Of a DNA stretch of 64,000 bases, positions 9,587 through 22,668 are shown piece by piece; the stretch's first letter is position 1, and each line of letters starts with the position of its first letter. The translations under genes and the position numbers were made by a program. Source of the stretch: Tricholoma matsutake (lineage: Eukaryota; Basidiomycota; Agaricomycetes; Agaricales; Tricholomataceae); NCBI GenBank assembly GCA_026075535.2, contig AP026540.1, positions 9,238,001 through 9,302,000 of the forward strand, read 5' to 3'. The notes beneath the pieces are model-generated. The model had not been told where the DNA came from. It did not search any database and was given only the letters and a program-made list of their open reading frames with translations.

Positions 9587-12500
9587 ATGTTCACCGTCAA
9601 AGCTACCTACCACAGAGAAATTCGCAAATTTACTTTTCCTGACAACTCTTTTCCTTCCTTCGACCAACTCTGTAATCAAGTACGTTCCCTACTGCTAAGC
9701 TACCGACTCTATTTGTCTGACAACCTTTCTTAGCTTTATCGTTTCTTCCCTTCAAGCAGCAATTGCTATCTTTCAATGCTTCTCTTCTCTCCAGATGCTT
9801 CTCAATCATCTCGAATACTAATAGGTCAAGAAATCCATACCGCCGAGGACTATGAAAGGTGTATTCAGCAACACAACAATCGCACTTGGACAAATGCTCT
9901 TCTCCGGTTTTCTGTTTTGGATGTGAATCAACACAAGACTCCATGTACTGTATCAGAGACTCGGCCTGCTCAACCGTTGGTGAGCAACTGGTCTACCCAA
10001 GGCAGTACCGGTTTGCCGTTTATAGGCGCCGGTGGCGCTCAATCGCCTCTTCGCCCTATCTCGTTGTCTCACATCCCCCCCCCTCCTGTGTTGTTTACGC
10101 CGCCCCGTGCGTTTGCTCAAGACCCAGCGAGTGTTGAAACAGCCCCCGTAAACCATTACAATAATCCCTTTTTACTACCGTTCCCACAAAGTCAGCACGC
10201 CCCGGCTCAGCCAACCACGGACACACGAAGCATGACATCTTGCTGCTCTATTGCCCAAGGAAAGACTGAAGTTCGGGACCTCATCTCCGATTTCCAGCGG
10301 AAACTCGATGATATTTTGACCAAGACATTTGGATCTCAGCCCAAATCTAATTCACAGAATACGCAACCCAATTCGACGGTTCCTCCAACTCCTCCTATTA
10401 AACCCTGGTTTTGTCCCGTGTTATGTGTCTCATGCCAGAATGATGTGACAGAACTGCGCCAGTTCACTTGTGAGAATTGTCGTACGATCTTGGTGAGTTC
10501 GATGTTTCTCACCCCTAGGTTATGGCTTAAACTTTCGAAGTGTTTCGAGTGTTATATGTCTGGCAAATCCGGGTTTTGCATGTCTTCCATGGGCTCTCAC
10601 TTCATAAAGGAAATCACGCGGAATTCGAGGTCGCTGGCTCCTTCAGTCCCATACCAGTGGCCTTCTTCGATCCTACACCCCACCCCTGCCTGGATGCAGC
10701 CGATGCCACCCGCCGTTCTGCATCCGTCTGATCCATATGTTACGCCGGTCCAGCCGTTCATACCGCCACTCCCTTTTGGTTCCGATAATCCGTTCTGGTC
10801 TCCAGTGCAGCCTCCTATCCTGCATCCTCCTCCTTCAACTGTTATTCCGCATCCTCCTTCGCCGGGCCCAATCCTAATAACGACGCCACCCCCACGGCCC
10901 CCTATTCATCGTGGTGTCCTTTGTGACAGGTGCGACAAGGTGATTGAAGGTGTGCGACACAAATGCCTGGACTGTCCTGGTACGTGAGAAGTCTTCAGAT
11001 CCATGCCAACATTAATTGCGTCCTTTGTCTAGATTATGATCTTTGCACGTCGTGTATCTCAACGGGCTCCGCTGAACGTCACAATCCCTTCCACGAATTC
11101 TTCGAGATCACCGAGCCTGGCCGCGTCGTTGTGCACACCATCGACCGCCCTCATAGGGGCCCTGCATACGATACCAACCACGCCTCGGCTCCGGCTCCGG
11201 CTCCAGCTCCAGCAACTGATCAAGTTGTTCATGCAGCGAGATGTAACCTGTGTGATTCGAGGATTCAAGGTTGTAGATATGTCAGTAACTAACCTCTTTC
11301 CTTCGTCGTGACTGCAACTGATCTACTGCTAGAAATGTGCTACATGCCCAGATTTCGACACTTGTAGTTCGTGCTTTAGGTATGTAGGAAGTTGTTTGTT
11401 ACCTGTTCAACCAAACTCGATTACCCATTTCAGTATAACGCAAGAACAACACCCCGGACATTCATTTGTCAAACTCTCAAACGTGGATGATTACATTGTC
11501 GGTCAATATTTCGATCCGTCACAATTCATAGTTGACATTTGAAACAGCAACGTGATTCCACTCATCTTCATCACCACAATGCCACATGCGACGGTAGTTT
11601 CAGTTTCACTGCTTCCATTGTTCTCTAGCTGATATATATGTTCAATAGCCTGCAATAACCCGATCATCGGCGTTCGATTCAAGGTAAGCTGATTGCTTCT
11701 CACCGTCGCCGGGTCTGACGTTCCCTTCTCCAGTGCATGCATCCTGATTGCCCTGATTTTGATCTGTGTGAAGGATGTGAAGCTCACCCTATTGCCGTAC
11801 ATCCTGATAGACATCCACTTTTGAAGATAAAGTCGGTCGGGACAGTGATTCCTAAGTTCCACATTAACCATGAAAGAAGCTCTTCACTCCTGGCGAGTAC
11901 ACCTCAGCGCGCTGCTGATTATGAAAACAGGAATATCTACAACTCCTCTGAGTTTGTTCCCATCTCGCAGCTGAATCCACCATCCCCTGACTTCGGCTGG
12001 AAGCATTCCATATACAATCCTTATGCAGGGCAATCTTTCAGTCCGTTAGGTATTCCGATGAACCCTACAGGTTATTCGGATCCCGACCACCCTGCCTCTC
12101 CGTCTGTCAACCATGGCTCTCCTTTTATACCTCCTACCAATGATACCGTGGTCGCTTCTGCATTCGTTCAGTCATGGGCGCGCAATTCCGTGGAACTTTT
12201 TGATCCCCCCAGCCGTCCTGTTACTCCTGCCTGGAAACCAATCTCTGAACCTACGTACGTGTCCCCGATGAATAACCGGACAATGAGTGCACAAGAGGCT
12301 GCGAGGTCACCGTTGGATACAATGTCTCGTGGAGCCTGGGTCCCTTCGTCGCATGAATTGGACCATCTCATCCAGGAACAGCCAGCTGCGCCCAAGCCAT
12401 TTTATGAGGAAGGACAACAAGTTGTCAACGGAAACAATATTCATACACCGTCGGATGGAGACACGCCATTCCAATCTCCTTTGGGGTACGAGGCCCTTCT

Positions 12501-13460
12501 GAATAGGCCAGCAAGTGTAAATGTACCAGAACCATCTGAACTAGTAATGGTTTCTTCCGCGAACCGTTCGCTCGCGGCGCTACTCGACGACTATCGTTCG
12601 GCAACGAGCCAGGGGTCCTCTTCAGTTGCGACCTCCGTAGACGAACGAGAGGCTCCTAGCGATGCTGAAGTGCAGCAAGAATTGGCAGCAGATTTTGTGG
12701 CGGATATTACGGTTCCTGACGGTCAGAACTTTCCGCCTGGGGCTGAGTTTGTCAAATGTTGGCGGATGATGAATGATGGTGAAAGAGATTGGCCAGAGGC
12801 CACTGAACTGGTGTTTCTTGGCGGGACTCCGCTGTTGAAAGAGGGTTCTCCATCAAGCATGAAGGTGGGGGTGGTCAAGGCTGGATCGGAGGTTGATCTG
12901 TGGACTGGAGAGTTGAAGGTCTGGTGATTTTTCTGCGTTTCCAAGTAATGGTATACTAATTCTCATGTCAAGGCACCAGACGCACCGGGTAGGCACATTG
13001 GATTTTGGCGCTTACGGGATGACCAGGGTCAATTATTTGGCCATGCGATGTGGGTAGTGTGCGTGGGATCCCCCTTTTTTTTTTCTTTTCTATTAACAGA
13101 AATATTCCCAGGATAAGCGTAATTGAAGCTACGCGTGACCCATCAGACCAATCTCTGGCCTCATCATCGATCATCATGCCTAATGTCCCTCCTTCCCACT
13201 CCACTTCGCCGACTCGCAGCCATGCGGCTGCAGGATCGTCTGTGACAATGTTTTCCAAATTACGTAGCCAGAGTGATGCATTGTCCGAGGACGATATGTC
13301 AGATACGTCATCTATATCGCTTGTCAGCGCGCTGTTTTCAGAAGATGAGGATGCTCGGCTGTGGGAAGCAAGTCGGGGTCATGATGCGTCGGTCGAGAGT
13401 GCTGCGCAGAACATGGAATATGTGCTGCTCTATGACGACAATACCTCTGAAGAAGAATAA
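9587..13460 (+). CDS. NBR1: NBR1-type selective autophagy receptor
   Basis: The protein (roughly 1,100 residues) has the full NBR1 layout. An N-terminal PB1 domain (MFTVKATYHREIRKFTF, splicing to a segment with the acidic EIHTAEDYE) is followed by four ZZ-type zinc fingers: CVSC...CENC (near 10430), CDRCDKVIEGVRHKC...C (10925-11070), CNLCDSRIQG (11245-11450) and CDACNNPIIGVRFKC...CEGC (11645-11800). A long Ser/Pro-rich linker leads to the NBR1 four-tryptophan domain (VKCWRMMNDGERDWPEATEL, then HIGFWRLRDDQGQLFG after an intron). Near the C-terminus, MEYVLLYDD fits an Atg8-interacting motif (aromatic-x-x-hydrophobic beside acidic residues), as expected for a cargo receptor. Known NBR1 proteins link ubiquitin or cytosol-to-vacuole cargo to Atg8. 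The terminal LIR is inferred. Confidence 0.88.
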
Positions 13461-13547
13461 GTATTTGTATCTAAGTACAACGTGCTTTGTGTATGTATTT
13501 GTAACGTTGGGCATAATAATTATTGTTGTTGTCCACTCAACTCCATT

Positions 13548-14484
13548 CTATAAACCACGAGTGGCGGCCATGACAACCACGGCGTCTCTTCCCTGCATTT
13601 CTGTTCTGGTATGCCGAAAGCCTGGGTACTGAATACCAAAAGAAGCGTTATTGTCATATACAAAATATAAAAAAACACACACCATTCCCAACGAAACAAC
13701 ACCGTAACCCAATCCGTTGGCTCCCACAAATGTTGGAGCGACGGTGACGATAATAGTATCTATGACGGAGGACTCTTCAAAAAACGAACGGATGACCTGA
13801 GCGCCGCCTTCAACCATCATACTCTGTATGCCTAGTGCATGAAGCGTCGAAAGGATGGCAGGGATGGGGAGATGATGATGTTGGTCAACGGATGAAGGAA
13901 GAGGATGGGAGATCTGGATAACTCGGGCGCCTGCGTCCTGGAGCGCTTGGAGGCGAGTATGCCACGTCGGGTCTTGTTCAGCGGCAAAAGATGAAGAGAG
14001 GACCCACGGACGCCTACCCTGGCGGAGTCGGTAGTTTGTGAGAAGCTTGCATGTTGTGGGGAGACGGAGGTGAGAATCAAGGATGATGGGTCTGGGAAGG
14101 TGGTGTCGTGTAGAATCGGGTGCAGGGGGTAGGTGACGTACTAGGGTTGGAAGTGAGAAGATGTTCGTTTTTTTTGTAAATGAGACGGACCATTGAGTTG
14201 TGGATCGTCATTTAGAGCTGTACCTATTCCTACGAGGATAGCATCATGCATTGTGCGCATCCTGTGGATTGATGAATGGCGCGTGTGTGTGTGTTGAATG
14301 AAGGATAAGCGTACCAGTGTGTCATGACCATGCTTTCGTGGCCGCTGAGGATGATCTGTTTACCATTTTGACCTGCGATTTTAGCATCTAGAGATTGAGC
14401 GAAAGTGAGAGTGACCAAAGGGCGAGATGAAGTTGTTGGAGACGAGTATCTGGAAAGGACGGATGTTAAGAATTCTGGTGGCAT
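13548..14484 (-). CDS. RIB7: 2,5-diamino-6-ribosylamino-pyrimidinone 5'-phosphate reductase
   Basis: This enzyme reduces the ribosyl side chain of the pyrimidine intermediate to ribityl, the second step of fungal riboflavin synthesis, using NADPH. The N-terminus reads RPLVTLTFAQSLDAKIAG, the family's substrate/cofactor strand, then LSGHESM and, after an intron, TMHDAILVGIGTALNDDPQL, the dihydrofolate-reductase-like hallmark of RibD_C proteins. Further on come PIILDSHLRLP and MMVEGGAQVIRSF, the conserved VEGG loop. The last exon begins YPGF and ends AATRGL. Size is about 250 residues, normal for RIB7. The gene is convergent with NBR1, with only 87 bp between stop codons. A (TG)n tract lies immediately before the start codon in the 5' leader. 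Confidence 0.9.
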
Positions 14485-15024
14485 ATGTGTGTGTGTGTGT
14501 GTGTGTGTTAAGATGTTGATGTGTATTTGTTATCAACGATATTGGCGTGGATGACGTCAGTATGTGCGTCATTAACTGCGGATCAGAGATGCCGACCGTG
14601 CAATCGACGTCTCAAACTTGGTTGAGCAAGACCTTGCGGATGTAAAAGAAGAATTGTATAAATGGTGGACAAAGGACGCCGAGAGACGAAGAGAAGGATG
14701 ATGCAAGCCATATGGTATGAGTGAGACAGAACCGAGAACCGAGTAAGGGTGGCGTGCGGTTAATCCGCGGGGCGGTGGATGTATATAAGTAGGGCGCGGA
14801 ACTGTGGAGAGAGTCGGAAGAGAGGAACTGGGGTGAAGAGGGATATAATGTCGTAGTTCGTCACGCGGTAGTTTATCAATACGCAGGATTGAATGGAGCA
14901 AAGGATGAAGAACAGACAGGAGATTAGCGGAAGGAAGGATGGAACAAGACATTGGATGCAAACCCGATACGGACAGCGAGTCAACCTTTTAATAAGACAG
15001 CCTTGCAATGTTTATTATCTTTCC
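14485..15024. promoter_or_regulatory. Divergent promoter region, RIB7 / RhoGEF
   Basis: 540 bp separate the two divergent start codons. A TATA-like GTATATAAG at 14781-14789 faces the + strand gene about 235 bp upstream of its start. No gene was recognised in it. Confidence 0.4.
14486..14508. repeat. (TG)n microsatellite
   Basis: A 23-nt perfect TG dinucleotide run. It ends one base from the RIB7 start codon, so it forms a (CA)n tract in the transcript leader of that minus-strand gene. Confidence 0.9.
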
Positions 15025-16733
15025 ATGTCCTCTCGCCGATCATTCTCTCCCCCTCATGATTCTCGTTTCACAAAACCACTCCCTCCACTTCCCTCATCAT
15101 CAACCTTTGTGAATCTTCATCGACCTTCCTTGTCAATGTCAATTCCAAATCCTTTTTCTTGGGTCTCATCTTCCTCGTCTTCGTCGCCAACCACATCCTC
15201 GCCTTCACCCGGCTATACCATATCGCCGTCATCCACTACGATGAAACGCGCGTCATCTCTCATGATTACACCTCGCTTTAGCTTTCGTTCTTCTAAACAC
15301 TTTAACGATGACGACGTAAGAACCCCCTGGACCCCTAGCAGAGGTGTCACTGCAAGTGAATGTGGTCATACTACACGTGCTGATCTAGTGATATCGAAGC
15401 ATGTCAATGTCGTACGTACATCTGCCCATTTTCTAGTCTAACGTTGAATTGTAAAAAAAAGATTCCGTCTCCCAACGCCACTTGCCCCAAACGTGCAAAA
15501 TTCTCCCTCGAACCACTTGACACTTCTCGTCCACCGCCATCATCGTACCATGGCCTCGGTTCGACGTCATCTATTGTTGGCGGCGAGAATCCCAACTTCG
15601 CAGCCCCAACCTCCCCAAAAAGGAGATGGACACTAGCCATGGCTATAACTGACGAAGGTATAACCGACGAAGTCTTGGTAAAGGAGTTTGAGCGCATGAG
15701 AATGAAGCGCGAGGTCACCGACCAAGATTTGGATCTCGACGAAGAGTGGGATGTCTGGGAAGCAGACAGAGGAGCTGCTCCCGGCATGAGTGATTCCTCA
15801 CAGGCCCTGCTACCCACCGAGGACCCAGGCGTGTCAAAAATACCATACACCTCCTCCCTTCCTTCATTCCCCACACACAATCCTCTTCCCGCCTCTAGAC
15901 CCGCTACACGCAGTGCGACCACACCTTCTGCCACATGGCATGCCGCGCGTCGCGCACTCCTCACTTGCCGCGAGCTCGTCCGCACAGAACGACACTACCT
16001 CACTTCTATCCAATCACTCCTCGCCAACGAGACAGCCACCGCCCCACCCGCTCTCATGCTGCGTTACATAGAAGAGCTCGCCTCCATTAGCCAGGCACTC
16101 TTACAGCACATGGAAGAGGACCCAAGTGCATGGGGCGTCGCAGCTGCATTCCTTGCGGTCGAGCACGGCTTGGAGAGCGCCTTTGTCGCGTGGTGCGGTG
16201 TTGTCGGAGTATGGTTTGAGGGACAGGCAGGCACGCCGAAGAGAAAGGGGAATAAGATGGCGTTTGTGGGGCTTTCGGATGATCAGGCTGCTGATGGAAA
16301 TGGGAAGAGCCCCTTGAAGAGGTCGGTTAGCACGTGGAGGATCAGCGTGCCGAGTTTGAATAGCATCGGTATGACGCCGATGACTTCACCTGTGACGCCG
16401 TCTGCGTTCCTGAGTCGCAGAAAGGCAAAGGAACAGTCGCCCTCACCTTCGAGTCCGAGTGGGACCCCGAAAAGGAGATCATCAGTCCGCGATCTGGCGA
16501 TTCTGCCAACACAGCGGATTATGCGGTATGTTCTCCTGTATCGAGGTGTGTTTCGTTTCGTTTCGTTTCGTGTGATGCTCATTCAGTCCTTTTATCTGCA
16601 AGATTTACTCGATTATACACCGGCCACGTCCCCTTCGCGTGCGCTAGTGGAGCGCGCGGTAGAGGCCGCGTGTCGTATTACCCAAAAATGCGATCGTGCC
16701 CAGGGGAATGCGGCCTTTCTGCAGAAGAGGTGA
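15025..16733 (+). CDS. DH-domain Rho guanine nucleotide exchange factor-like protein
   Basis: The protein (about 530 residues) has a Ser/Pro-rich N-terminal half (MSSRRSFSPPHDS..., several SSSSSS runs) and a C-terminal Dbl-homology domain. Conserved region 1 of the DH domain reads CRELVRTERHYLTSIQSLL (about residue 295), and conserved region 3 reads LAILPTQRIMRYVLLYRDLL (about residue 470, across an intron at 16546-16602). DH domains catalyse GDP release from Rho/Cdc42 GTPases. Between these blocks sits a basic Ser-rich insertion of roughly 80 residues (16220-16470). The protein stops right after the last DH helix (AAFLQKR), so no PH domain follows, unlike most Dbl proteins. The first intron is 15412-15461. 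Confidence 0.8.
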
Positions 16734-18364
16734 TCGCCTCTACTTATCACAACAACGAACACCCCACTTGCTCTTCACGACCTACCTACCTACCTTGTCA
16801 TTGGTCTCAGGCGCTGCTATACACTCTCACGGTGGCACCACCCCAACCATCTCATTCTAGCTTATTTCTGCATCCCCACATTCATAAGCACACTTGCATT
16901 CTCCTGCTGCCTTTTCCAGCAGTCTCCAATCACCGCAAGTGATTTTCAGCCACTCGACCCAGCGCCATTTGTTGTATGTTTTTCGGGCACATAGAGTCTA
17001 CGTTTCTTTTGTTGTTGATTTTTTTCTGTTATCGTCCTTGCTGCATGACGACGTTTTCTACTCGCATCGTTTCGCATTCTTCGCATTTCGCATATCGAGT
17101 TGTGTGCATTTAGCCTAGTCCCTTGCATCGACATATTTTTACTTATATTCAATCGACATCGATATTCTCTTGTGTTTATTCGTTCTGGTTGATAAATGAT
17201 CATACGCATCTGGTAATTCGTGTCCAGTAACTCGCTCAGTGTTGCGTTAGAAGGACAGGATCGTCGATGCTTGGAGACATTCCCGCGCCTATATATCAAG
17301 GAAAACCCATTGAACAAAAGTCTGACGACCGAAGCCCGAGTGGCGGAATTCTCCAATCCGGACTCCTAGTCCTGATGAGCCACTTCACTGGACACTTGAC
17401 GATGCCAACTCGGAACAGCCGGGAATCCGCCGTTATATGAGCCTCTCTATGCGTAACATCGACAAAAGGAGGTTTGTGTCGCTCGTATTCGCTACCCTCC
17501 TTGAGATGAAATGTCCAAGTAGATATAATCAGACTCCTTGATAGCGATCGCGAAGCCGACAAGAAGCGTCTAGTAACGTAGATCGGTTACCCAGGACTTG
17601 GACCCTGACAGGAGACTTCTCTAGATCCTTGATAACCTTGCCACGCAGTCGAAGAATCTGCATAGAGATAGCGTAACATCAGAAGAATGCTGTCCGATGC
17701 CGACTCATTCGCAGTACACAGCAGCTAACCCAGTGGAGAATTGTCACAAAAGGGGGCTTACATGCGACATCGATCAAATGGTGCGCGCGTCAGGGTTTGA
17801 CTTATTCAATGCATAATGAAAATCTCGAGATAAACTTCAGCAGTCTTTATTAAAGCTCCACTGGATGATCTGCATCCTGATTCATTTCAGTCTAATTGAC
17901 CATCAGGGAGTAACTTTATGTGATTGAATGAGGGCAAAAAAGTGTATCGCACCGGTTGTTGGAAGTACGATCAAGAACGCTCCGTCTAACGAGGCGTAAC
18001 TTTATCTTCCGGTATGCCGAGAGGATCCACGTGGTATGCCAGAAAGTCAACGTGTACACCAACAGTGTTCGGGCCATACTTTGAATTATGGTCCTTCCAA
18101 ACGTTAAGACAAGATGCACGGCCAGCCAAGTCTGCTTGAACCTTCCTATCCGAGACGACGTGGAGAACGGTAGTTGGGCGGCCGAACACCTGTAAGCGAA
18201 CACGACCCAGGGCAAAGTCAGGTTATGAATCACTGAAATCTGGATATCGAAGATATTGGAGGAAGTATCGTGAATTCACTGCTTTCATGTACGTAGAACT
18301 TGAATGTTCCCACGTACCTATACATAAACTATCACCACACATTCAACCTATACTCCATACAAGC
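16734..18364. other. 1.6-kb gap without a recognised gene
   Basis: No family could be assigned here. The first 500 bp look like 3' untranslated sequence of the RhoGEF gene. A minus-strand open stretch at 17986-18189 reads like protein (VLHVVSDRKVQADLAGR and YGPNTVGVHVDFLAYHVDP), with a possible acceptor just upstream, but no second exon with convincing coding character was found. It may be a gene relic or an unrecognised small gene. Confidence 0.4.
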
Positions 18365-20125
<1,761 letters not shown>

Positions 20126-20287
20126 CCAATTAGATTTGTAATGCAGGCGGCAGCACAGCCACATGAATAACACGTGTTTACCCAAGGTCGCGTAATATTC
20201 TGAAAATGGAAGGACCAGACTTTGAGCTTGTCTCTCCTCTTCCCCGGATCTTCTCCACATCTTTCTCTGTTTCATTCCTTCTCTCAT

Positions 20288-22550
20288 ATGTCTTCTATCT
20301 TTCATCGCTCTCTCATTGAAGACACTCAAGTCTCTATCGACCTCCCGGAGCAATGTCTTCATCACTTCGCAACCCCCGGAATCACTCCACCGTCGGCTCG
20401 GGTCAATCCAAAACTGAAGATTCAACCACGCCGTCCCCTCAGGATATGGGATATATGGAAGTATGGCGTTGTCGTTGTTTCTAAAGGTTAGTACTCTACT
20501 TTTCTCTCATCCGAGTTTTCATTGTTTGGTACAGCAACCGAAGTTACCGGCGACGTACTCTCACATCATGTGTGGGGCCCGCGGAAAAAGTCATGGGGCA
20601 TCGAAATGACCATCGTTTCTAGTCTTATGCGTGGTGCTGGACGCCACAGTACTTTGGTCGACATTGTGAGTCGTATGTGTCACATAATCCCCTGCACCCC
20701 CTGATTTTTTTTTTTCCAGACTACTATCCGAATGCTCATGAGCATTGGCGGATTAGTGCCCCTTCCTTCTGACGCCCTTGTGACGCCCGTCACCTTCCGG
20801 GTAAGGCAACGTCAACTTCGGGGTATCCTTTCAGAGTTCGATGTTGCCGAGACTGGTTCTCGTGAACTTTCTGGAGAATGGGTGGTCGGTAAGAAGACTT
20901 GGCAGAGGTTGCAATCGGAGTGGAGAGCCACTCGGCCCGAACAATCTCCTGATGACAACCCAGGCGTAAAAACGAAAGAACAAGTCATACTTTATCTTCA
21001 TGGCGGTGCATAGGATCGTCTCTTCATCATATCATCTTCACTTACTTTGAGCTCAGGTGCATACTCACTATCAAGCGCGGCTGCACAACGATTAATCTCT
21101 ATTCCATTGTCCAAATATACTGATGCCCGCGTCTTTGGTGCGTTGCATTGCCAGGCGCTCACCTTGTAACTGATGAACCTCTGTTGACAGCGCTTGACTA
21201 TCGCTTGGCCCCAGAGACACGATTTCCTGGCCCTCTGCATGATACTGTGTCTGGTTACCTTAGATTGGTGGAAGATCTTCATATTCCACCAGAAAACATC
21301 CTTCTTTCTGGTGACAGTGCTGGGGGTGGCTTGTGCCTCGCGTTACTAATGTACCTGAGAGATAACAACTATCCCATGCCATCTGGCGCAATTCTCATGT
21401 CCCCTTGGGTTGGTGAGTCGCTTCATAGTTTCACATTCAATGTCGTCATTGATTGCAAATGGAAGATTTGACCATGAGCTGTGAATCATGGGATTCCAAT
21501 GCATCTTTTGACGTTGTCCCGTTTCCGGCTCAAGATGATCAACTGAATCCTATCGCCCTGTACTTGGGTGAACGTATGGAAGAGTATATCACACACCCTT
21601 ACGCGAGCCCTCTTTTCGGAGATTTCAAGGGACTTCCGCCATTATTAATACAAGCAGGAGATGCTGAAGTCCTTCGAGACGAGATAACTCTACTAGCCCA
21701 CAAGGCGTCAATGGCAGGCGTCGAAGTGCGGTACGAGCTATATGAAGATGCCGTACGTTCGGAGTTTTGTCTGATCACTGTCTCGTGCTAACAACCCATT
21801 CAGATCCACGTCTTCCATACATATCCTTTTCTCTCCTCGACGCGTCGTGCCTTCGGATCTATGCGGGACTTTGTCCGAAATGTCCTTCCTCAAGTTCGCA
21901 GCAGTTCACCACAACTTCTGAATGCTCGCGCGGAGCTCGAACTCGAGCAAGAAATCGAGAACGAAAATGCTACAGTTGTCGGTGGTGATGGTGTAAAAAC
22001 GAAGAGTGGTATGGAAGGCGTTAACGATGAACTAGGGGCTAGAGACAGTTCAGAGTCCGACAAGGAGCAGAGTCGGAAGGAGTATCCCAGTTGGGGACGG
22101 TCACGGAAGTGGCCTCTCGTCCCGTCTTTTCCTTCGCCGCACGAGGAGGCGCAAGAGCGGAAGAATGAAAGAAGAGATAGAAAGGACAGCGCTGTAGTCG
22201 ATAGACCCACTTCGCCCACCTCTTCGCCCACCTCCGTTACCTCGCCCTCGGATACAGGCGCTTCACAGCTAGCATCGGGGCTCCGTCGTATTCGATCTGC
22301 AGTCTCCCTAGTTGTTCCTGTTGGAGGGCTACATCATTGCAAACCATCTCCTTTTGAATCTAGACGTACTGGTCCGGACCACATACGTCTCCCAGCAGTT
22401 CAACCGTTGTCAAAAATGACTTCTCCACCCCCTTCACCGTCTTTACGGCGTACCAACACCAGTCATCCAGATATTGCGTCATTGGTAGAGAACTGGTCCC
22501 AATCTGGTCCAGCCAATCAGACACTACTCTACAAGACCCCTCAATATTGA
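20288..22550 (+). CDS. Alpha/beta hydrolase fold-3 (HSL-like) esterase
   Basis: This belongs to the hormone-sensitive-lipase-like group of alpha/beta hydrolases. The oxyanion-hole motif HGGA is formed across an intron (LYLHG + GAYSLSSAAAQ), followed by ALDYRLAPETRFPG, the nucleophile elbow GDSAGGGLCLALL, an aspartate in IQAGDAEVLRDE and a histidine in IHVFHTYPF: a complete Ser-Asp-His triad. An N-terminal region of about 120 residues precedes the fold, and a Ser/Pro-rich, probably disordered tail of over 150 residues follows it (22000-22550). The start is uncertain: 20222 and 20288 are in the same frame; 20288 (MSSIFHRS) is chosen as the more ordinary N-terminus. The substrate is unknown; such proteins act on steryl or other short esters. 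Confidence 0.85.
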
Positions 22551-22668
22551 CTATGGTATTATCACTTATCTATTTGTCGTGCTGACTGCTATGACTTGTG
22601 TGACGGAACATGCATTTTTTATTATATAACGCTGAAGCACATGTATGAATAAATAGTTCAAATGTAGT

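Noticed and set aside
15316..15341. 26-nt intron in the RhoGEF gene after DDD
   Set aside because: Too short, and the sequence reads through in frame (DVRTPWTPSRGV) to a proper 50-nt intron at 15412-15461.
16946..17356. 136-codon minus-strand ORF downstream of the RhoGEF
   Set aside because: Composition is Arg/Lys-rich without family resemblance, and it lies over the likely 3' untranslated region. Probably chance.
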